This document shows, piece after piece, positions 16,101-23,863 of a stretch of 39,291 nucleotides of DNA (its first letter is position 1; each line of letters opens with the position of its first letter). The notes under the pieces are model-generated. The model was not told the origin of the DNA and searched no databases. It saw nothing but the letters and a program-made list of their open reading frames with translations. Made by a program: the position numbers and the translations under genes. Origin of the DNA: JBLNBU01 sp050260215 (GTDB taxonomy: Bacteria; Pseudomonadota; Alphaproteobacteria; Rhodospirillales; Magnetospirillaceae); contig JBLNBU010000022.1 in NCBI GenBank assembly GCA_050260215.1, forward strand, positions 1-39,291, read 5' to 3'.

Positions 16101-17064
16101 GGTCTCGGTGCTGGGCGTGCTGGCCGGCCAGATCTCGGTGGGCGCGGTGGTGGCGTCGCTGGTGCTGATCTGGCGGGTGCTGGGACCCATGCAGACCGCC
16201 TTCGGGTCCATCGGCCTGGTGGCCCGCCTGCGCAGCTCGGTCCAGCAGATCGACGCCTTCATGCATCTGGCACAGGAACGCCCCGAGCTCGCGCGTGCGC
16301 CGGCCATGGGCGCGGTCAAGGGCGAGGTGGCGTTCTCGCGGGTGTCGTTCCGCTATACGGCCGAGGCCGACCCGTCGCTGTTCAGCCTGACCTTCACCGT
16401 GCGGCCCGGCCAGGTGGTGGCGGTGGCCGGGCCCAACGGCGCCGGCAAGTCGACCCTGCTCAAGCTGATCACCGGGCTTTACCAGCCCCAGGTCGGCAGC
16501 ATCCGGCTGGACCGGGTCGACATCCGCCAGTTCGACCCGGCGCAGCTGCGCGCCCTGATCGCCTACGTGCCGCAGCGGGCCGAGCTGTTCTATGGCACCA
16601 TCGCCCAGAACCTGCGCCTGGCCGACCCCGATGCCGGCGACGATGCCATCCGCTGGGCGGCCGAGCTGGCCGGGCTGACTGCCGACATCGAGGCGCTGCC
16701 CCACGGGTTCGACACCCGCATCACCGACGGTGGCGCCGAGCTGTTGCCCAACGGCTTCCGCCAGCGCATGTGCCTGGCCCGGGCCTATGTGCGGCGCGCC
16801 CCGGTCATGCTGTTCGACGAACCCGGCAACGGCCTGGACATGGCCGGAGACCTGGCATTCCAGCGAGCCATTCCCCAATTGCGGGGCAGCAGTACGATTT
16901 TTCTGGTCTCGCACCGTCCCAGCCATTTGAAGCTGGCCGATACAGTGGTCTATATGGAAGAGGGATGTATTCGTCAGGCGGGTACATTCGACCAACTGAG
17001 CGGCCTTATCCTGGGACCCCATGAGCAACCGCCGTCCGATTCGTCTCCGCGTCGTCCTGGCTGA
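13144..17064 (+). CDS. Single-chain fusion of two type I secretion ABC exporter halves
   Basis: This 1306-aa protein contains two complete exporter units. Half 1 has membrane helices (about 45-310) and an ATPase domain with Walker A 391-399 (GDSGSGKST), signature L495-PAGI, Walker B Asp519/Glu520 and H-loop SHR. Residues about 596-725 resemble the C39-like, peptidase-dead domain that type I exporters use to hold substrates; the usual N-terminal position of half 1 lacks one. Half 2 has membrane helices (about 735-1030), Walker A from 1096 (GPNGAGKST), signature L1201-PNGF, and Walker B Asp1225/Glu1226. Both signature motifs depart from LSGGQ, while the Walker, Q-loop and H-loop residues look intact. 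It would be the inner-membrane motor. The GTG start overlaps the previous stop. Confidence 0.93.
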   Translation: MTAPAAALRLRRLMGGLRLPLPAALSSRVPELDEAFRSGLRRALPDLALAAVVLNLLSLALPLVVLQVYDRIIPHRSLATLSMLLLGATVALALEVVVRAVRGYVVGLLAARFDHQITCKAFRRLLDAPPAECERDGAGVHLERLRAVGMVREFYSGQSVLALLDLPFTVLYLAMLAWLGGWLVVVPAGLLAVFVQVALWIGRRLRADLEARAASDERRYSFLGEAVAGIHSIKTMAMEGLMRRRYERLQDANAHRAFDGTRHSTIAVNLGVLFSQLGTVLTVSAGAWLVVDQSISSGALVACIMLVNRGFQPLQSALATWVRYQRFAVARRQLERLFALQGRDTQAPALPHLQGRIELAGVTVRMPGRERPLLDGLSLSVAPGECIGIVGDSGSGKSTLLSLIGGMARPDDGRASIDGLDLGDFQPSSVARRIATMPQQGVLFEGSILDNVAMFDPAMHQPAREAGAILGLDRLVAGMRHGWNTPIGNTAGDSLPAGIRQRISIARTLAPDPQVVLFDEANIALDAVGDGLLRRWMAAQKGRRTMVLVSHRPSMLQLCDRVLYLRDGRLHDHPAAPAAGPASSLVRPERPGGLAHTLVARFPVHSDLAMCLSALLAALGWQGTPRQLSEALPHFVDSLDVKGLLQTMGNLGYAAHAVETTLDTLDTRLLPALFLPAHGAALVLLREQGDGELLAFDGGEVANIGMVRDDTPGTAYLFQAAEEPAVGADTSGSWVLGVFGRFRRMAALVALLSLVVNLLMLAVPLTVMGVFDRVVPSADAGLVAALLPGVLLLLAVDVGLRTLRARLLAFVGARAEFIVGTALFGRLMRLPAVQTESVNVGSQIARLKDFDTLREIFTGPPALLAFELPAVVVFVVTLAVVNPWVLAVVAGAGALFVGLGLATRATAARLDGEAARSAARRHEFLADAMAKLRTLKLTGAEARWHERLRLLSGRAVAAEFRAAEYNHRVAALAHGLGGLAGLTTVLVSVLGVLAGQISVGAVVASLVLIWRVLGPMQTAFGSIGLVARLRSSVQQIDAFMHLAQERPELARAPAMGAVKGEVAFSRVSFRYTAEADPSLFSLTFTVRPGQVVAVAGPNGAGKSTLLKLITGLYQPQVGSIRLDRVDIRQFDPAQLRALIAYVPQRAELFYGTIAQNLRLADPDAGDDAIRWAAELAGLTADIEALPHGFDTRITDGGAELLPNGFRQRMCLARAYVRRAPVMLFDEPGNGLDMAGDLAFQRAIPQLRGSSTIFLVSHRPSHLKLADTVVYMEEGCIRQAGTFDQLSGLILGPHEQPPSDSSPRRPG

Positions 17065-18367
17065 CCGCCAGCGCGACCTGCTGACCGAACCGGCCCTGTT
17101 CGAGGAAGAGCGCATGCCGCGCTTCGTCCGCATGGTGCTTGGCTCCATCGCGGTGCTGGTGGCGGCCTTCGTGCTGTGGGCGTCGCTGGTCCACATCGAC
17201 GAGGTGGCGATCGCGCCCGGCCAGATCGTGCCCAGCAGCTCAGTCAAGGTGATCCAGCACCTGGAAGGCGGCGTGGTCGGCGAAGTGCTGGTGTCCGAGG
17301 GCCAGTCGGTGTCCGAGGGCCAGGTGCTGGCCCGCATCGACGAGGCCCAGGTCAAGGCCGAGCTGGACCAGCTGCGCGCCCGCGAGGCCGGGCTGGCGCT
17401 GCGCGCCGAGCGGCTGAAGGCGGTGCTCGACCAGCGGGAGCCCGACTTTGCCGCCTTCGAGAAAGAGTATCCCGGCCTGGTGGCCGACCAGCGCAAGATC
17501 TGGGCCAACCAGCTGGCCACCCAGGACAGCGCCATCAGCGTCATCGACGCCCAACTGGAGCAGCGGCGCACCGAGATCGGGCAGATGGAGTCCATGTTAT
17601 CGGTGGCCCGCGCCCAGGCCGACCTGGCGCGCCGCCAGTACGTCTCGCGCCAGGCCGGCGCCGCCGAGGGCGTTGTGTCCGAGCAGATGCTGCTGGAAAG
17701 CCAGCGTGCCCGCGTCACCGCCGAGGGCGAGGCCCAGCGCCTGGACAAGCAGTTGGCGCTGGCGCGCGATTCCTACGAGGAAACGGCCAAGCGCCGCGCC
17801 AACGCCCATCTGACCCAGCGCCAGGACGCATTGGGCGAGCAGGGGTCGGTGGCCGCCGAGATCGAGCAGGTGCGCAATGCCGTCGCCCGCCTGGCCGACC
17901 GCCACCAGCGCCTGGACATCCGCTCGCCGGTGACCGGCATCGTCCAGGACCTGCGTGTGCGCACCAGCGGCGAGGTGGTGGCGCCCGGCGGGACCCTGAT
18001 GCGCATCGTGCCCGCCGACGACGTCCTCGAGGCCGAGGTGCGCATCGTCTCGGCCGAAGTGGGGCACCTGCAGCCGGGCCAGCGCGCCCGCCTCAAGGTG
18101 TCCAGCTACGACTACACCCGCTACGGCTTCCTCGAGGGCCGGCTCGAGCGCATCTCGCCCACCACCTTCGTCGACGAGGCCAACCGCGCCTATTACAAGG
18201 GCGTCATCGCCATCCCGACGCCGTGGTTCGGGCCCGACAAGGGCCAGAACCCGGTGCTTCCCGGCATGGCGGTCGAGGCCGACATCGTCACCGGGGCCAA
18301 GAGCCTGGCCGCCTATCTGCTCAAGCCCATCACGGTGTCGGTGCGCGAAGCCTTCCAGGAACGCTGA
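17021..18367 (+). CDS. HlyD-family membrane fusion protein
   Basis: This 448-aa protein has a short cytoplasmic N-terminus, one membrane helix (about 36-56), a lipoyl/barrel-sandwich half (IAPGQIVPSS, then LEGGVVGEVLVSEGQSV), a long coiled coil (about 110-310), the second lipoyl half (RSPVTGIVQDL) and a beta-barrel domain. This is the standard plan of the periplasmic adaptor of type I secretion systems, linking the ABC motor to the outer-membrane duct. The ATG lies 44 bp inside the end of the ABC gene, so the two are surely co-translated. It is the last gene of the locus; the following 94 bp hold a copy of the 16-bp repeat and a small palindrome (18416-18426). Confidence 0.96.
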   Translation: MSNRRPIRLRVVLADRQRDLLTEPALFEEERMPRFVRMVLGSIAVLVAAFVLWASLVHIDEVAIAPGQIVPSSSVKVIQHLEGGVVGEVLVSEGQSVSEGQVLARIDEAQVKAELDQLRAREAGLALRAERLKAVLDQREPDFAAFEKEYPGLVADQRKIWANQLATQDSAISVIDAQLEQRRTEIGQMESMLSVARAQADLARRQYVSRQAGAAEGVVSEQMLLESQRARVTAEGEAQRLDKQLALARDSYEETAKRRANAHLTQRQDALGEQGSVAAEIEQVRNAVARLADRHQRLDIRSPVTGIVQDLRVRTSGEVVAPGGTLMRIVPADDVLEAEVRIVSAEVGHLQPGQRARLKVSSYDYTRYGFLEGRLERISPTTFVDEANRAYYKGVIAIPTPWFGPDKGQNPVLPGMAVEADIVTGAKSLAAYLLKPITVSVREAFQER

Positions 18368-18380
18368 CCCGGCTGATCTA

Positions 18381-18396
18381 TAACCATCGGCCGTGT
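18381..18396 (+). repeat. 16-bp direct repeat copy after the secretion locus
   Basis: TAACCATCGGCCGTGT is identical to 1930-1945. It lies in the 94-bp gap between convergent genes, followed at 18416-18426 by the palindrome TACCTAAGGTA, and so is not placed like a promoter operator for either neighbour. Together the two copies bracket 16.4 kb containing the whole secretion locus. Confidence 0.65.
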
Positions 18397-18461
18397 AACC
18401 CTGGTATCGCGGTTCTACCTAAGGTACGGGGGTGCCGCTCTGCGGTGCCCTCGGCTTCCGG

Positions 18462-19640
18462 TCAGCCATCTCGCCCGTGGCAGGCATCGGAAGAGGTTCC
18501 GCCCTGCGGCCGGTCTGCTGCGTTTTCCCCAATCCGGGCAGACCGGTCGTCCGTGCGGCACAGGGCGATCGGGAACAGGGCGGCCTCGATCATGTCCATG
18601 GGATCGTCGCTGGTGTGTTCGTCGCCGTTGGCGAGCAGAATGACGATGCGGTCCCGTTCCGGGTAATACCAGGCCTCGGCGGCAAAGCCGGCGAAGCGGC
18701 CGCTGTGGCCCAGGCGCAGGCCGGCGTCGCCCACCACCCGCTGCAGCCCCAGCCCATAGCCTTCGTCGTCGTCGTGGCCGCGCTCGACGGCCATGTCGGC
18801 CAGCAAGGCCGGTCCCAGCAGGTGCTGCCCGCCCGGCCGGAACAGGCTGGCGAACAGGCGCTCCAGATCGGCGGCGGTGGTGGTCAGCGGGGCGTCGCCC
18901 AGGGCCGACGACCAGGCAAGCAGGCTGGCATCCTGCCGCCGGCCCTTGTCGTCGGCACGGCGGTAGCCATGGGCCAGCAGCGGGTCGGCGGGCGACACCG
19001 CGCCCGAACTGGACGTCATTCCCAGCGGGGCCAGCACCCGTCGGTCCAGCACCGTGGCCAGGTCGGCGCCGTCGCGGAGCTCCAGGATGTGGCCGAGCAG
19101 GATGTAGTTGGTGTTGGAATAGGCATAGGCCCCGGGCGCCGTCGGCGGGCGGCAGTGCCCGAAGCGCAGCGCGTCGCTCGCGGTCCACCTGATCGACGGA
19201 TGCTCGGGCAGGCTGAACGAGCCGTTGCGCAGGCAGTCCGGCAGCCCGGAGGTGTGCGACAGCAACCGGCCCAGCGTGGCGGTCTCGATGTTGGGCAGCC
19301 GGGGCGCCTGGCTGTTGTCGACGAAGGGGCGCACCGGGGTGTCCAGGGACAGCGTCCCGGCCTCGACCAGCTGCAGGGCGGCCACGGCGGTGACGACCTT
19401 GCCCACCGAGGCGACGTGGAAGCGGGTGTCGGCGGTCACCGGGGCGCCGGTGGCCAGGTTGGCGACGCCGAAGCTGGCGGTCTCGCTGCCTTCGGGCGTC
19501 GATACCAGCAAGATGGCGCCGGGAAACTCGAACCGTCCGGCCACCGCCGCCGCCAGCCGGTCCAGTTCGGCCGCCCCTGCGGGGAAGGCCCAGCCGAGCG
19601 CCAGTGCCAGAATGGCGGGACGGAGGGGGAAGCGGTCCAC
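18462..19640 (-). CDS. Exported serine beta-lactamase-like hydrolase
   Basis: This 392-aa protein has a probable Sec signal peptide (cleavage near AGA-AE, residue 23). It carries the three motifs of the class C beta-lactamase/DD-peptidase fold: SxxK at Ser78-Lys81 (SVGK), YxN at Tyr174-Asn176 (YSN), and HxG at His312-Gly314 (HSG). Members act on peptidoglycan peptides, esters or amides in the periplasm; the substrate cannot be told from sequence. The chosen GTG start at 19640 lies 2 nt after the kinase stop; the Met-less open frame upstream belongs to the kinase in another frame. As the last gene of a signalling operon, it may produce or destroy a periplasmic cue rather than give drug resistance. 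The final 30 residues are polar and probably unstructured. Confidence 0.87.
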   Translation of the reverse strand: MDRFPLRPAILALALGWAFPAGAAELDRLAAAVAGRFEFPGAILLVSTPEGSETASFGVANLATGAPVTADTRFHVASVGKVVTAVAALQLVEAGTLSLDTPVRPFVDNSQAPRLPNIETATLGRLLSHTSGLPDCLRNGSFSLPEHPSIRWTASDALRFGHCRPPTAPGAYAYSNTNYILLGHILELRDGADLATVLDRRVLAPLGMTSSSGAVSPADPLLAHGYRRADDKGRRQDASLLAWSSALGDAPLTTTAADLERLFASLFRPGGQHLLGPALLADMAVERGHDDDEGYGLGLQRVVGDAGLRLGHSGRFAGFAAEAWYYPERDRIVILLANGDEHTSDDPMDMIEAALFPIALCRTDDRSARIGENAADRPQGGTSSDACHGRDG

Positions 19641-19642
19641 GT

Positions 19643-21235
19643 TCAGGTCCGGGGCAGGGTGAAGACGATAGTGGTGCCAAGGCCCGGTCCGGGCGACTGG
19701 GCCCAGATCTGGCCGCCGTGGCGATTGACGATCTTGCGGCAAATGGGCAGGCCGATGCCAGTGCCGCCGCCGTGCTCGTCGCGCTGGTGGAGGCGCTGGA
19801 ACAGGCGGAAGATGCGTTCCTCGTAGCCCTGGCCGTTCTCGATGCCGATGCCGTTGTCCTCGATCTCGAAGCGCCAGCCGGTGCCGTTCTCGGGCAGGCA
19901 GCGGATCTTGATCACCGGCCGCGCGGTGCGCCGGTACTTCAGCGCATTGCCCACCAGGTTCATGAACACCCGGTACAGCTCCTCGGCGTTGCCGACGACC
20001 ACGGGCAGGTCGGCGGGCACCTCGACCACGGCGTCGGCGCCCTGGATCTGGATGCGCAGGCTGTCCAGCGCCTGGCCCACCACCTCGGCGATGGGGACGG
20101 GGTGGAACTCCTGGTCGGTGCGCCCGACGCGCGAGACTTCGAGCAGGTCGCGCACCAGGCTGTCCATGCGCATGGCCGCGTCGGTGACGATCTTCAGTAG
20201 CTCGTGCTCTTCCTCGCTCAGGCGGCCTTCCAGCCGGCGAGCCAGCAGGGTCGAGAACGAAGTGACGTTGCGCAGCGGCTCGCGCAGATCGTGGGAGGCG
20301 ACATAGGCAAACGCCTCCAGCTCGGCGTTGGAGCGGGCCAGCGCGTCGTTCTTCCTGCCCAGTTCGTCGGCGGCACGGCGCCGCGCCGCCTCGATGTCGC
20401 GCAGCTTGCCCAGCATCTCGTCCAAACCGTCCAGCACGCTGCCCGGCGGCACCGGCCGGGCGGTGACAGGGGCGCCCAGCTCGCCGCGGCCGATTCGGGT
20501 GATCGCCGCGTGAACCTGCGCGGCCGTCCCCCCCAGGATCGCCCTCAATTCCCGGTGGGTCCGCCACAAGAGCAGCGCCGCGGCCAGGGTGAAGGCGACG
20601 AAGATCAGGCGGAAGACCACCGCCGTGCGCTCGGCCTCGTGCACCTCGGCCAGGGTGCGGGCGTCCATCAGCTGGTAGAACCGGTTGATCGGTCCCATGA
20701 TGGCGGCCTTGGCGCGGTGATAGGTGGCGTCGTGCAGCATGGACACCGCCTGGGCCCGTCCGGCCTCGCCGCCGGTCTCGGCCAGGTGCATGGCTTCCAG
20801 CTCGCGGGTGGTCAGGGCATCGGAATGGGCCTTTGCCTCGGTCAGCTGGGCCAGCTCTTCGGCGGTGACGCCGGCCTGGCGCACCTGCTCCATCAGCGGG
20901 ATGCCGGCTCCCTGTTCCAGCCGCGGCGCCTCGCCGCCGGCCAGGGCCACGTCCCAATAGGCGGCGTCGTAGCCCTCGGGCGCCAGCATTCGGCCCTCGC
21001 GGATGTCGATGATGTCCTGGTAGGCCTGGCGGTAGACGGGGTCGCCGGTGACCACATAGGTGCGCACCATGCGGGTCAGGTCGTCCGAGGAATGGCGCAG
21101 CGCGTCGGCGTGCTCGAACGACAGGTGGCGCGAGTCGTTGGCGCGGTCGATGCGCTTCTCGGCGTAGACATAGGCGTAGAACGACAGGCACAGCGCCAGC
21201 AGCACCATGATGGCCACCAGCGGCTTGCGCGACAT
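19643..21235 (-). CDS. Membrane sensor histidine kinase with periplasmic helical sensor
   Basis: This 530-aa kinase has membrane helices at about 5-24 and 206-225 around a helical periplasmic domain containing TRMVRTYVVTGDPVYRQAY, similar to CHASE3-like sensors. A HAMP-like linker, a coiled coil, a HisKA domain with His315 (VASHDLREPLRNV) and a HATPase domain (EDNGIGIENG, GGGTGIGLPICRKIV) follow. No receiver is attached. ATG 21235, preceded by GGGGG, is preferred over an in-frame ATG at 21259. It closely resembles in plan the kinase at 29037-30476, so the two may be paralogues. It lies 72 bp downstream of the hybrid kinase and 2 nt before the hydrolase gene, and probably belongs to the same operon. 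Confidence 0.92.
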   Translation of the reverse strand: MSRKPLVAIMVLLALCLSFYAYVYAEKRIDRANDSRHLSFEHADALRHSSDDLTRMVRTYVVTGDPVYRQAYQDIIDIREGRMLAPEGYDAAYWDVALAGGEAPRLEQGAGIPLMEQVRQAGVTAEELAQLTEAKAHSDALTTRELEAMHLAETGGEAGRAQAVSMLHDATYHRAKAAIMGPINRFYQLMDARTLAEVHEAERTAVVFRLIFVAFTLAAALLLWRTHRELRAILGGTAAQVHAAITRIGRGELGAPVTARPVPPGSVLDGLDEMLGKLRDIEAARRRAADELGRKNDALARSNAELEAFAYVASHDLREPLRNVTSFSTLLARRLEGRLSEEEHELLKIVTDAAMRMDSLVRDLLEVSRVGRTDQEFHPVPIAEVVGQALDSLRIQIQGADAVVEVPADLPVVVGNAEELYRVFMNLVGNALKYRRTARPVIKIRCLPENGTGWRFEIEDNGIGIENGQGYEERIFRLFQRLHQRDEHGGGTGIGLPICRKIVNRHGGQIWAQSPGPGLGTTIVFTLPRT

Positions 21236-21307
21236 CCCCCGGTTCACGTCAGGCAGCATGTCTTCGGGATAACACGGCGACGCCCGATTCTCAATCGGGA
21301 CGGGACC

Positions 21308-22930
21308 TCAGTCTCCCGTCTTGGGCAACCATTTGAGCAGCAGGGCGAACAGAAGCTCGGTCCGCACGGGCTTGCCGATGTGGTCGTTCATGCCGGCGTC
21401 CAGGCAGGCTTGGCGCTCTTCGGCGAAGGCGTTGGCGGTCATGGCGACGATGGGCACCTCGGCGCGGCCGGGCAGGCGGCGGATGGCGCGCGCCGCGGTC
21501 AGGCCGTCCATCACCGGCATGTGGACGTCCATCAAGATGATGTCGTAGGCGGTGGCCCGCGCCATGTCGACGGCGACGGCGCCGTTCTCGGCCACGTCGA
21601 CCGGCAGGTGGGCCTTTTTCAGGATGGCCAGCGCCACCTTCTGGTTGACGGGGTTGTCCTCGACCAGCAGCAGGCGGGCGTGGGAGTGGCGTTCGGCCAG
21701 CAGCTTCTCCGACACCGCCACTGGCAGCACCGTCGGCTCGGCGTGGCCGCTGCCCTCGCGGGCCTGCTTCAGCCAGGCGGTGAACCAGAAGGTGCTGCCC
21801 TGGCCCGGCGTGCTGTCGACGCCGACCTCGCCGCCCATCAGCTGGGCGATCTGGCGGTTGATGGCCAGGCCCAGGCCCGAGCCGCCGAACCGCCTGGTGG
21901 TCGAGCTGTCGCCCTGCTCGAAGGCCGAGAACAGGCGGGCCTTCATGTCGTCGGAAATGCCGATGCCGGTATCGGCCACCTCGAAGCGGACCAGGATCTC
22001 CTCGCCGCGGGTGCCCGCCACCTTGGCGCGGATGCAGACCGAGCCCCGCTCGGTGAACTTGACCGCGTTGCCGGCATAGTTCAGCACCGCCTGGCTGATG
22101 CGCATGCGGTCGCCGCGCAGGTGGCGGGGCAGGGCCGGGTCGATGACGGTGGCGACCTCGAGCCCCTTGGCGCTGGCGCCCTCGGAAATCAGCGAGCACA
22201 CGCTTTCGACCACGGCGGCAACGTCCATGTCCTCGTCGGTGAGGTCCAGCTTGCCGGCCTCGATCTTGGACAGGTCGAGCACGTCGTTGATGATCGACAG
22301 CAGGTGATGGGCGGCGTCGGCGACCGTAGTCAGCTTGTCCAGGTGCGCCGCCTCGGTGATTTCGCGCTGCAACAGCTCGGTCAGGCCGACGATGGCGTTC
22401 ATCGGCGTGCGGATCTCGTGGCTCATGGAGGCCAGGAACCGGCTCTTGGCCTGGTTGGCTTCCTCGGCGCGCACCACCGCGGCGCTGAGGTCGCGGTTCT
22501 TCAGCGCCAGTTCGGCATGGGCCTCGGCCAGGGCGTTCTGGACTTCCTTGAGCGCGCTGATGTCGACGGCGATGGAATACTTGGCCTTGCGGCCGTCGAA
22601 CCAGGTGATCGGCACCTCGCGCAGCTGGTACCAGCGGTCGTCGACGTCGTTGAAATGGTCAAAGACCACGCAGTTGTCGGAATTGCCCGGCGCGGTCCGG
22701 GCAAGCTCCGGCATGGAGCAGAACAGGCAGGGCGAGGTCTGGTTGTAGATCGCCTCGAAGCACTTGCGCCCGACCGCCGGACCCTGCACGCGCTGGCGCA
22801 TGGCGCGGTTGGCGCAGATCACCTCGTGGGTGTCGAACTCGGCGACATAGACCGGGAACGGGATGACGTCGAAGAAGACTTCCCAGTATCCGGGATCGCT
22901 CGGTGTGCCGACCAGGTAGCCGCCGCTCAT
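21308..22930 (-). CDS. Cytoplasmic PAS hybrid histidine kinase with C-terminal receiver
   Basis: This 540-aa protein has no membrane segment. An N-terminal PAS domain (about 15-130) carries three cysteines, Cys57, Cys68 and Cys71 (C-x10-C-x2-C), a pattern that could bind metal or sense redox state. A short coiled coil, a HisKA domain with His171 (SMSHEIRTPMNAI), a HATPase domain (ADTGIGISDD, FGGSGLGLAI) and a receiver with phospho-acceptor Asp468 (ILMDVHMPVMDG) and Lys520 (IGKP) follow. Phosphate should pass from His171 to Asp468 and then possibly to an Hpt domain; the kinase at 23863-25998 in the same operon carries one. The start lies 4 nt after the CheY-like gene. Confidence 0.95.
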   Translation of the reverse strand: MSGGYLVGTPSDPGYWEVFFDVIPFPVYVAEFDTHEVICANRAMRQRVQGPAVGRKCFEAIYNQTSPCLFCSMPELARTAPGNSDNCVVFDHFNDVDDRWYQLREVPITWFDGRKAKYSIAVDISALKEVQNALAEAHAELALKNRDLSAAVVRAEEANQAKSRFLASMSHEIRTPMNAIVGLTELLQREITEAAHLDKLTTVADAAHHLLSIINDVLDLSKIEAGKLDLTDEDMDVAAVVESVCSLISEGASAKGLEVATVIDPALPRHLRGDRMRISQAVLNYAGNAVKFTERGSVCIRAKVAGTRGEEILVRFEVADTGIGISDDMKARLFSAFEQGDSSTTRRFGGSGLGLAINRQIAQLMGGEVGVDSTPGQGSTFWFTAWLKQAREGSGHAEPTVLPVAVSEKLLAERHSHARLLLVEDNPVNQKVALAILKKAHLPVDVAENGAVAVDMARATAYDIILMDVHMPVMDGLTAARAIRRLPGRAEVPIVAMTANAFAEERQACLDAGMNDHIGKPVRTELLFALLLKWLPKTGD

Positions 22931-22934
22931 GGCG

Positions 22935-23321
22935 TCACGCCGGAGCCCGGCCGAGGCGTTGCTTCACCTTGGCTATCATGTCGGCCAGCTTCTGGGGATG
23001 CACGGGCTTGAGCACATAACCCTGGGCACCGGCGTCCAGCGCGTCCAGCACCATGCGCTCCTGGCCGTGCGAGGTGACCATGATGATCAGGGCCTCGGGG
23101 AACTCGCTGACGATCCGCCTGGTCGCCTCGACGCCGTCCATGTCGGGCATGGTAATGTCCATGGTCACCAGGTCGGGCCGCAGCGCGCGGTACTCTTCCA
23201 GCGCCTTGGCGCCCGAGCCGGCGGTGCCGGCGACCTTGTGGCCCATGGTTTCCAGCATCGCCGTGAGCTTCTTCACGGTGATCAGCGAATCGTCGACGAT
23301 CAGGACTTTCTGCGGCGTCAT
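22935..23321 (-). CDS. cheY-like: CheY-like single-domain response regulator
   Basis: This 128-aa stand-alone receiver has an acidic pair Asp10-Asp11, phospho-acceptor Asp55 (LVTMDITMPDMDG), switch Thr83 (MVTSHG) and Lys105 (VLKP). It has no output domain, so it acts by binding a target protein, as CheY does. ATG 23321 overlaps the stop of the CheX-like gene (ATGA). The neighbouring kinase has a CheA-like ATPase and Hpt, and the neighbouring CheX-like protein should remove the phosphate, so the three form a compact phosphorylation and dephosphorylation module. Confidence 0.94.
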   Translation of the reverse strand: MTPQKVLIVDDSLITVKKLTAMLETMGHKVAGTAGSGAKALEEYRALRPDLVTMDITMPDMDGVEATRRIVSEFPEALIIMVTSHGQERMVLDALDAGAQGYVLKPVHPQKLADMIAKVKQRLGRAPA

Positions 23322-23863
23322 CGTGCGATCCCCTGGTGCTGGTAGTTCAGCCATTCGTCGAACAGCTCGCGCGGGCCGACGATGCCCACCCCGAGACTTC
23401 CCGCCGAGGTGCGCACGCGCATGCTGGCGAAGACCGCATTCTTCGGCCGGTGGATGCAGCGCGCATCCTCGACGATGACCGGCGGCGACAGGGCGATGGA
23501 CTTTTCCATGTTCTGGAAGTCCGCCGTGCACAGTCCCAGGATGGTGTTGACGGTTTCGGCTGCGGCGTCGCGGACATAAAGGTCTGCTTCCTGTTCGGGC
23601 ACTTCGATGTCGGCCGCGACGCGCGCGAAGATGGTGTCGAGCAGGCTACGCTCGAAGCTGAAGGCGATCAATAGGCTGATCGGGCCGCCAAGTCCGGCAA
23701 TGGCGGTCAGGTCATGCAGCTGCAGCTTGCGGGCGTCGCAGTGGATGGCCTCGGCCCCCAGCACCGTTACCCCGGCCTCGGACTCCAGCACCGAGCGCGC
23801 CCTTTCCAGGACGGAATCGAGGACCGTGGGGATGATCGTCTTGTCGAACGTCGTTGCGGGCAT
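23318..23863 (-). CDS. CheX-like phosphatase of a response regulator
   Basis: This 181-aa protein matches the CheC/CheX/FliY phosphatase fold, mainly through a helix with Glu103 and Asn106 (AAAETVNTILG), the pair CheX uses to hydrolyse CheY phosphate. The N-terminal beta-rich part (GVTVLGAEAI, SLLIAFSF) and the later FASMRVRTSAGSLGVGIVG strands fit the same fold. I start it at ATG 23863, whose A is shared with the preceding stop (TGATG); a GTG at 23866 is the alternative. It is most likely the off-switch for the CheY-like protein encoded next. Confidence 0.85.
   Translation of the reverse strand: MPATTFDKTIIPTVLDSVLERARSVLESEAGVTVLGAEAIHCDARKLQLHDLTAIAGLGGPISLLIAFSFERSLLDTIFARVAADIEVPEQEADLYVRDAAAETVNTILGLCTADFQNMEKSIALSPPVIVEDARCIHRPKNAVFASMRVRTSAGSLGVGIVGPRELFDEWLNYQHQGIAR

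Noticed and set aside
13318..17748. Very long open frame antisense to the ABC and HlyD genes (1476 codons)
   Set aside because: Product is Gln/His/Arg/Gly-rich low complexity typical of the antisense frame of GC-rich genes, and both real genes have full domain sets.
1928..18396. Integrative element with attachment sites
   Set aside because: No integrase, transposase or tRNA target is visible; the repeat alone does not prove mobility.
18462..19640. Antibiotic-resistance beta-lactamase
   Set aside because: The motifs show the fold only; many periplasmic hydrolases share them and the context is signalling.
20204..23011. Plus-strand open frame of 935 codons opposite the sensor kinases
   Set aside because: Composition is a shadow of the kinase genes; no plausible domains.
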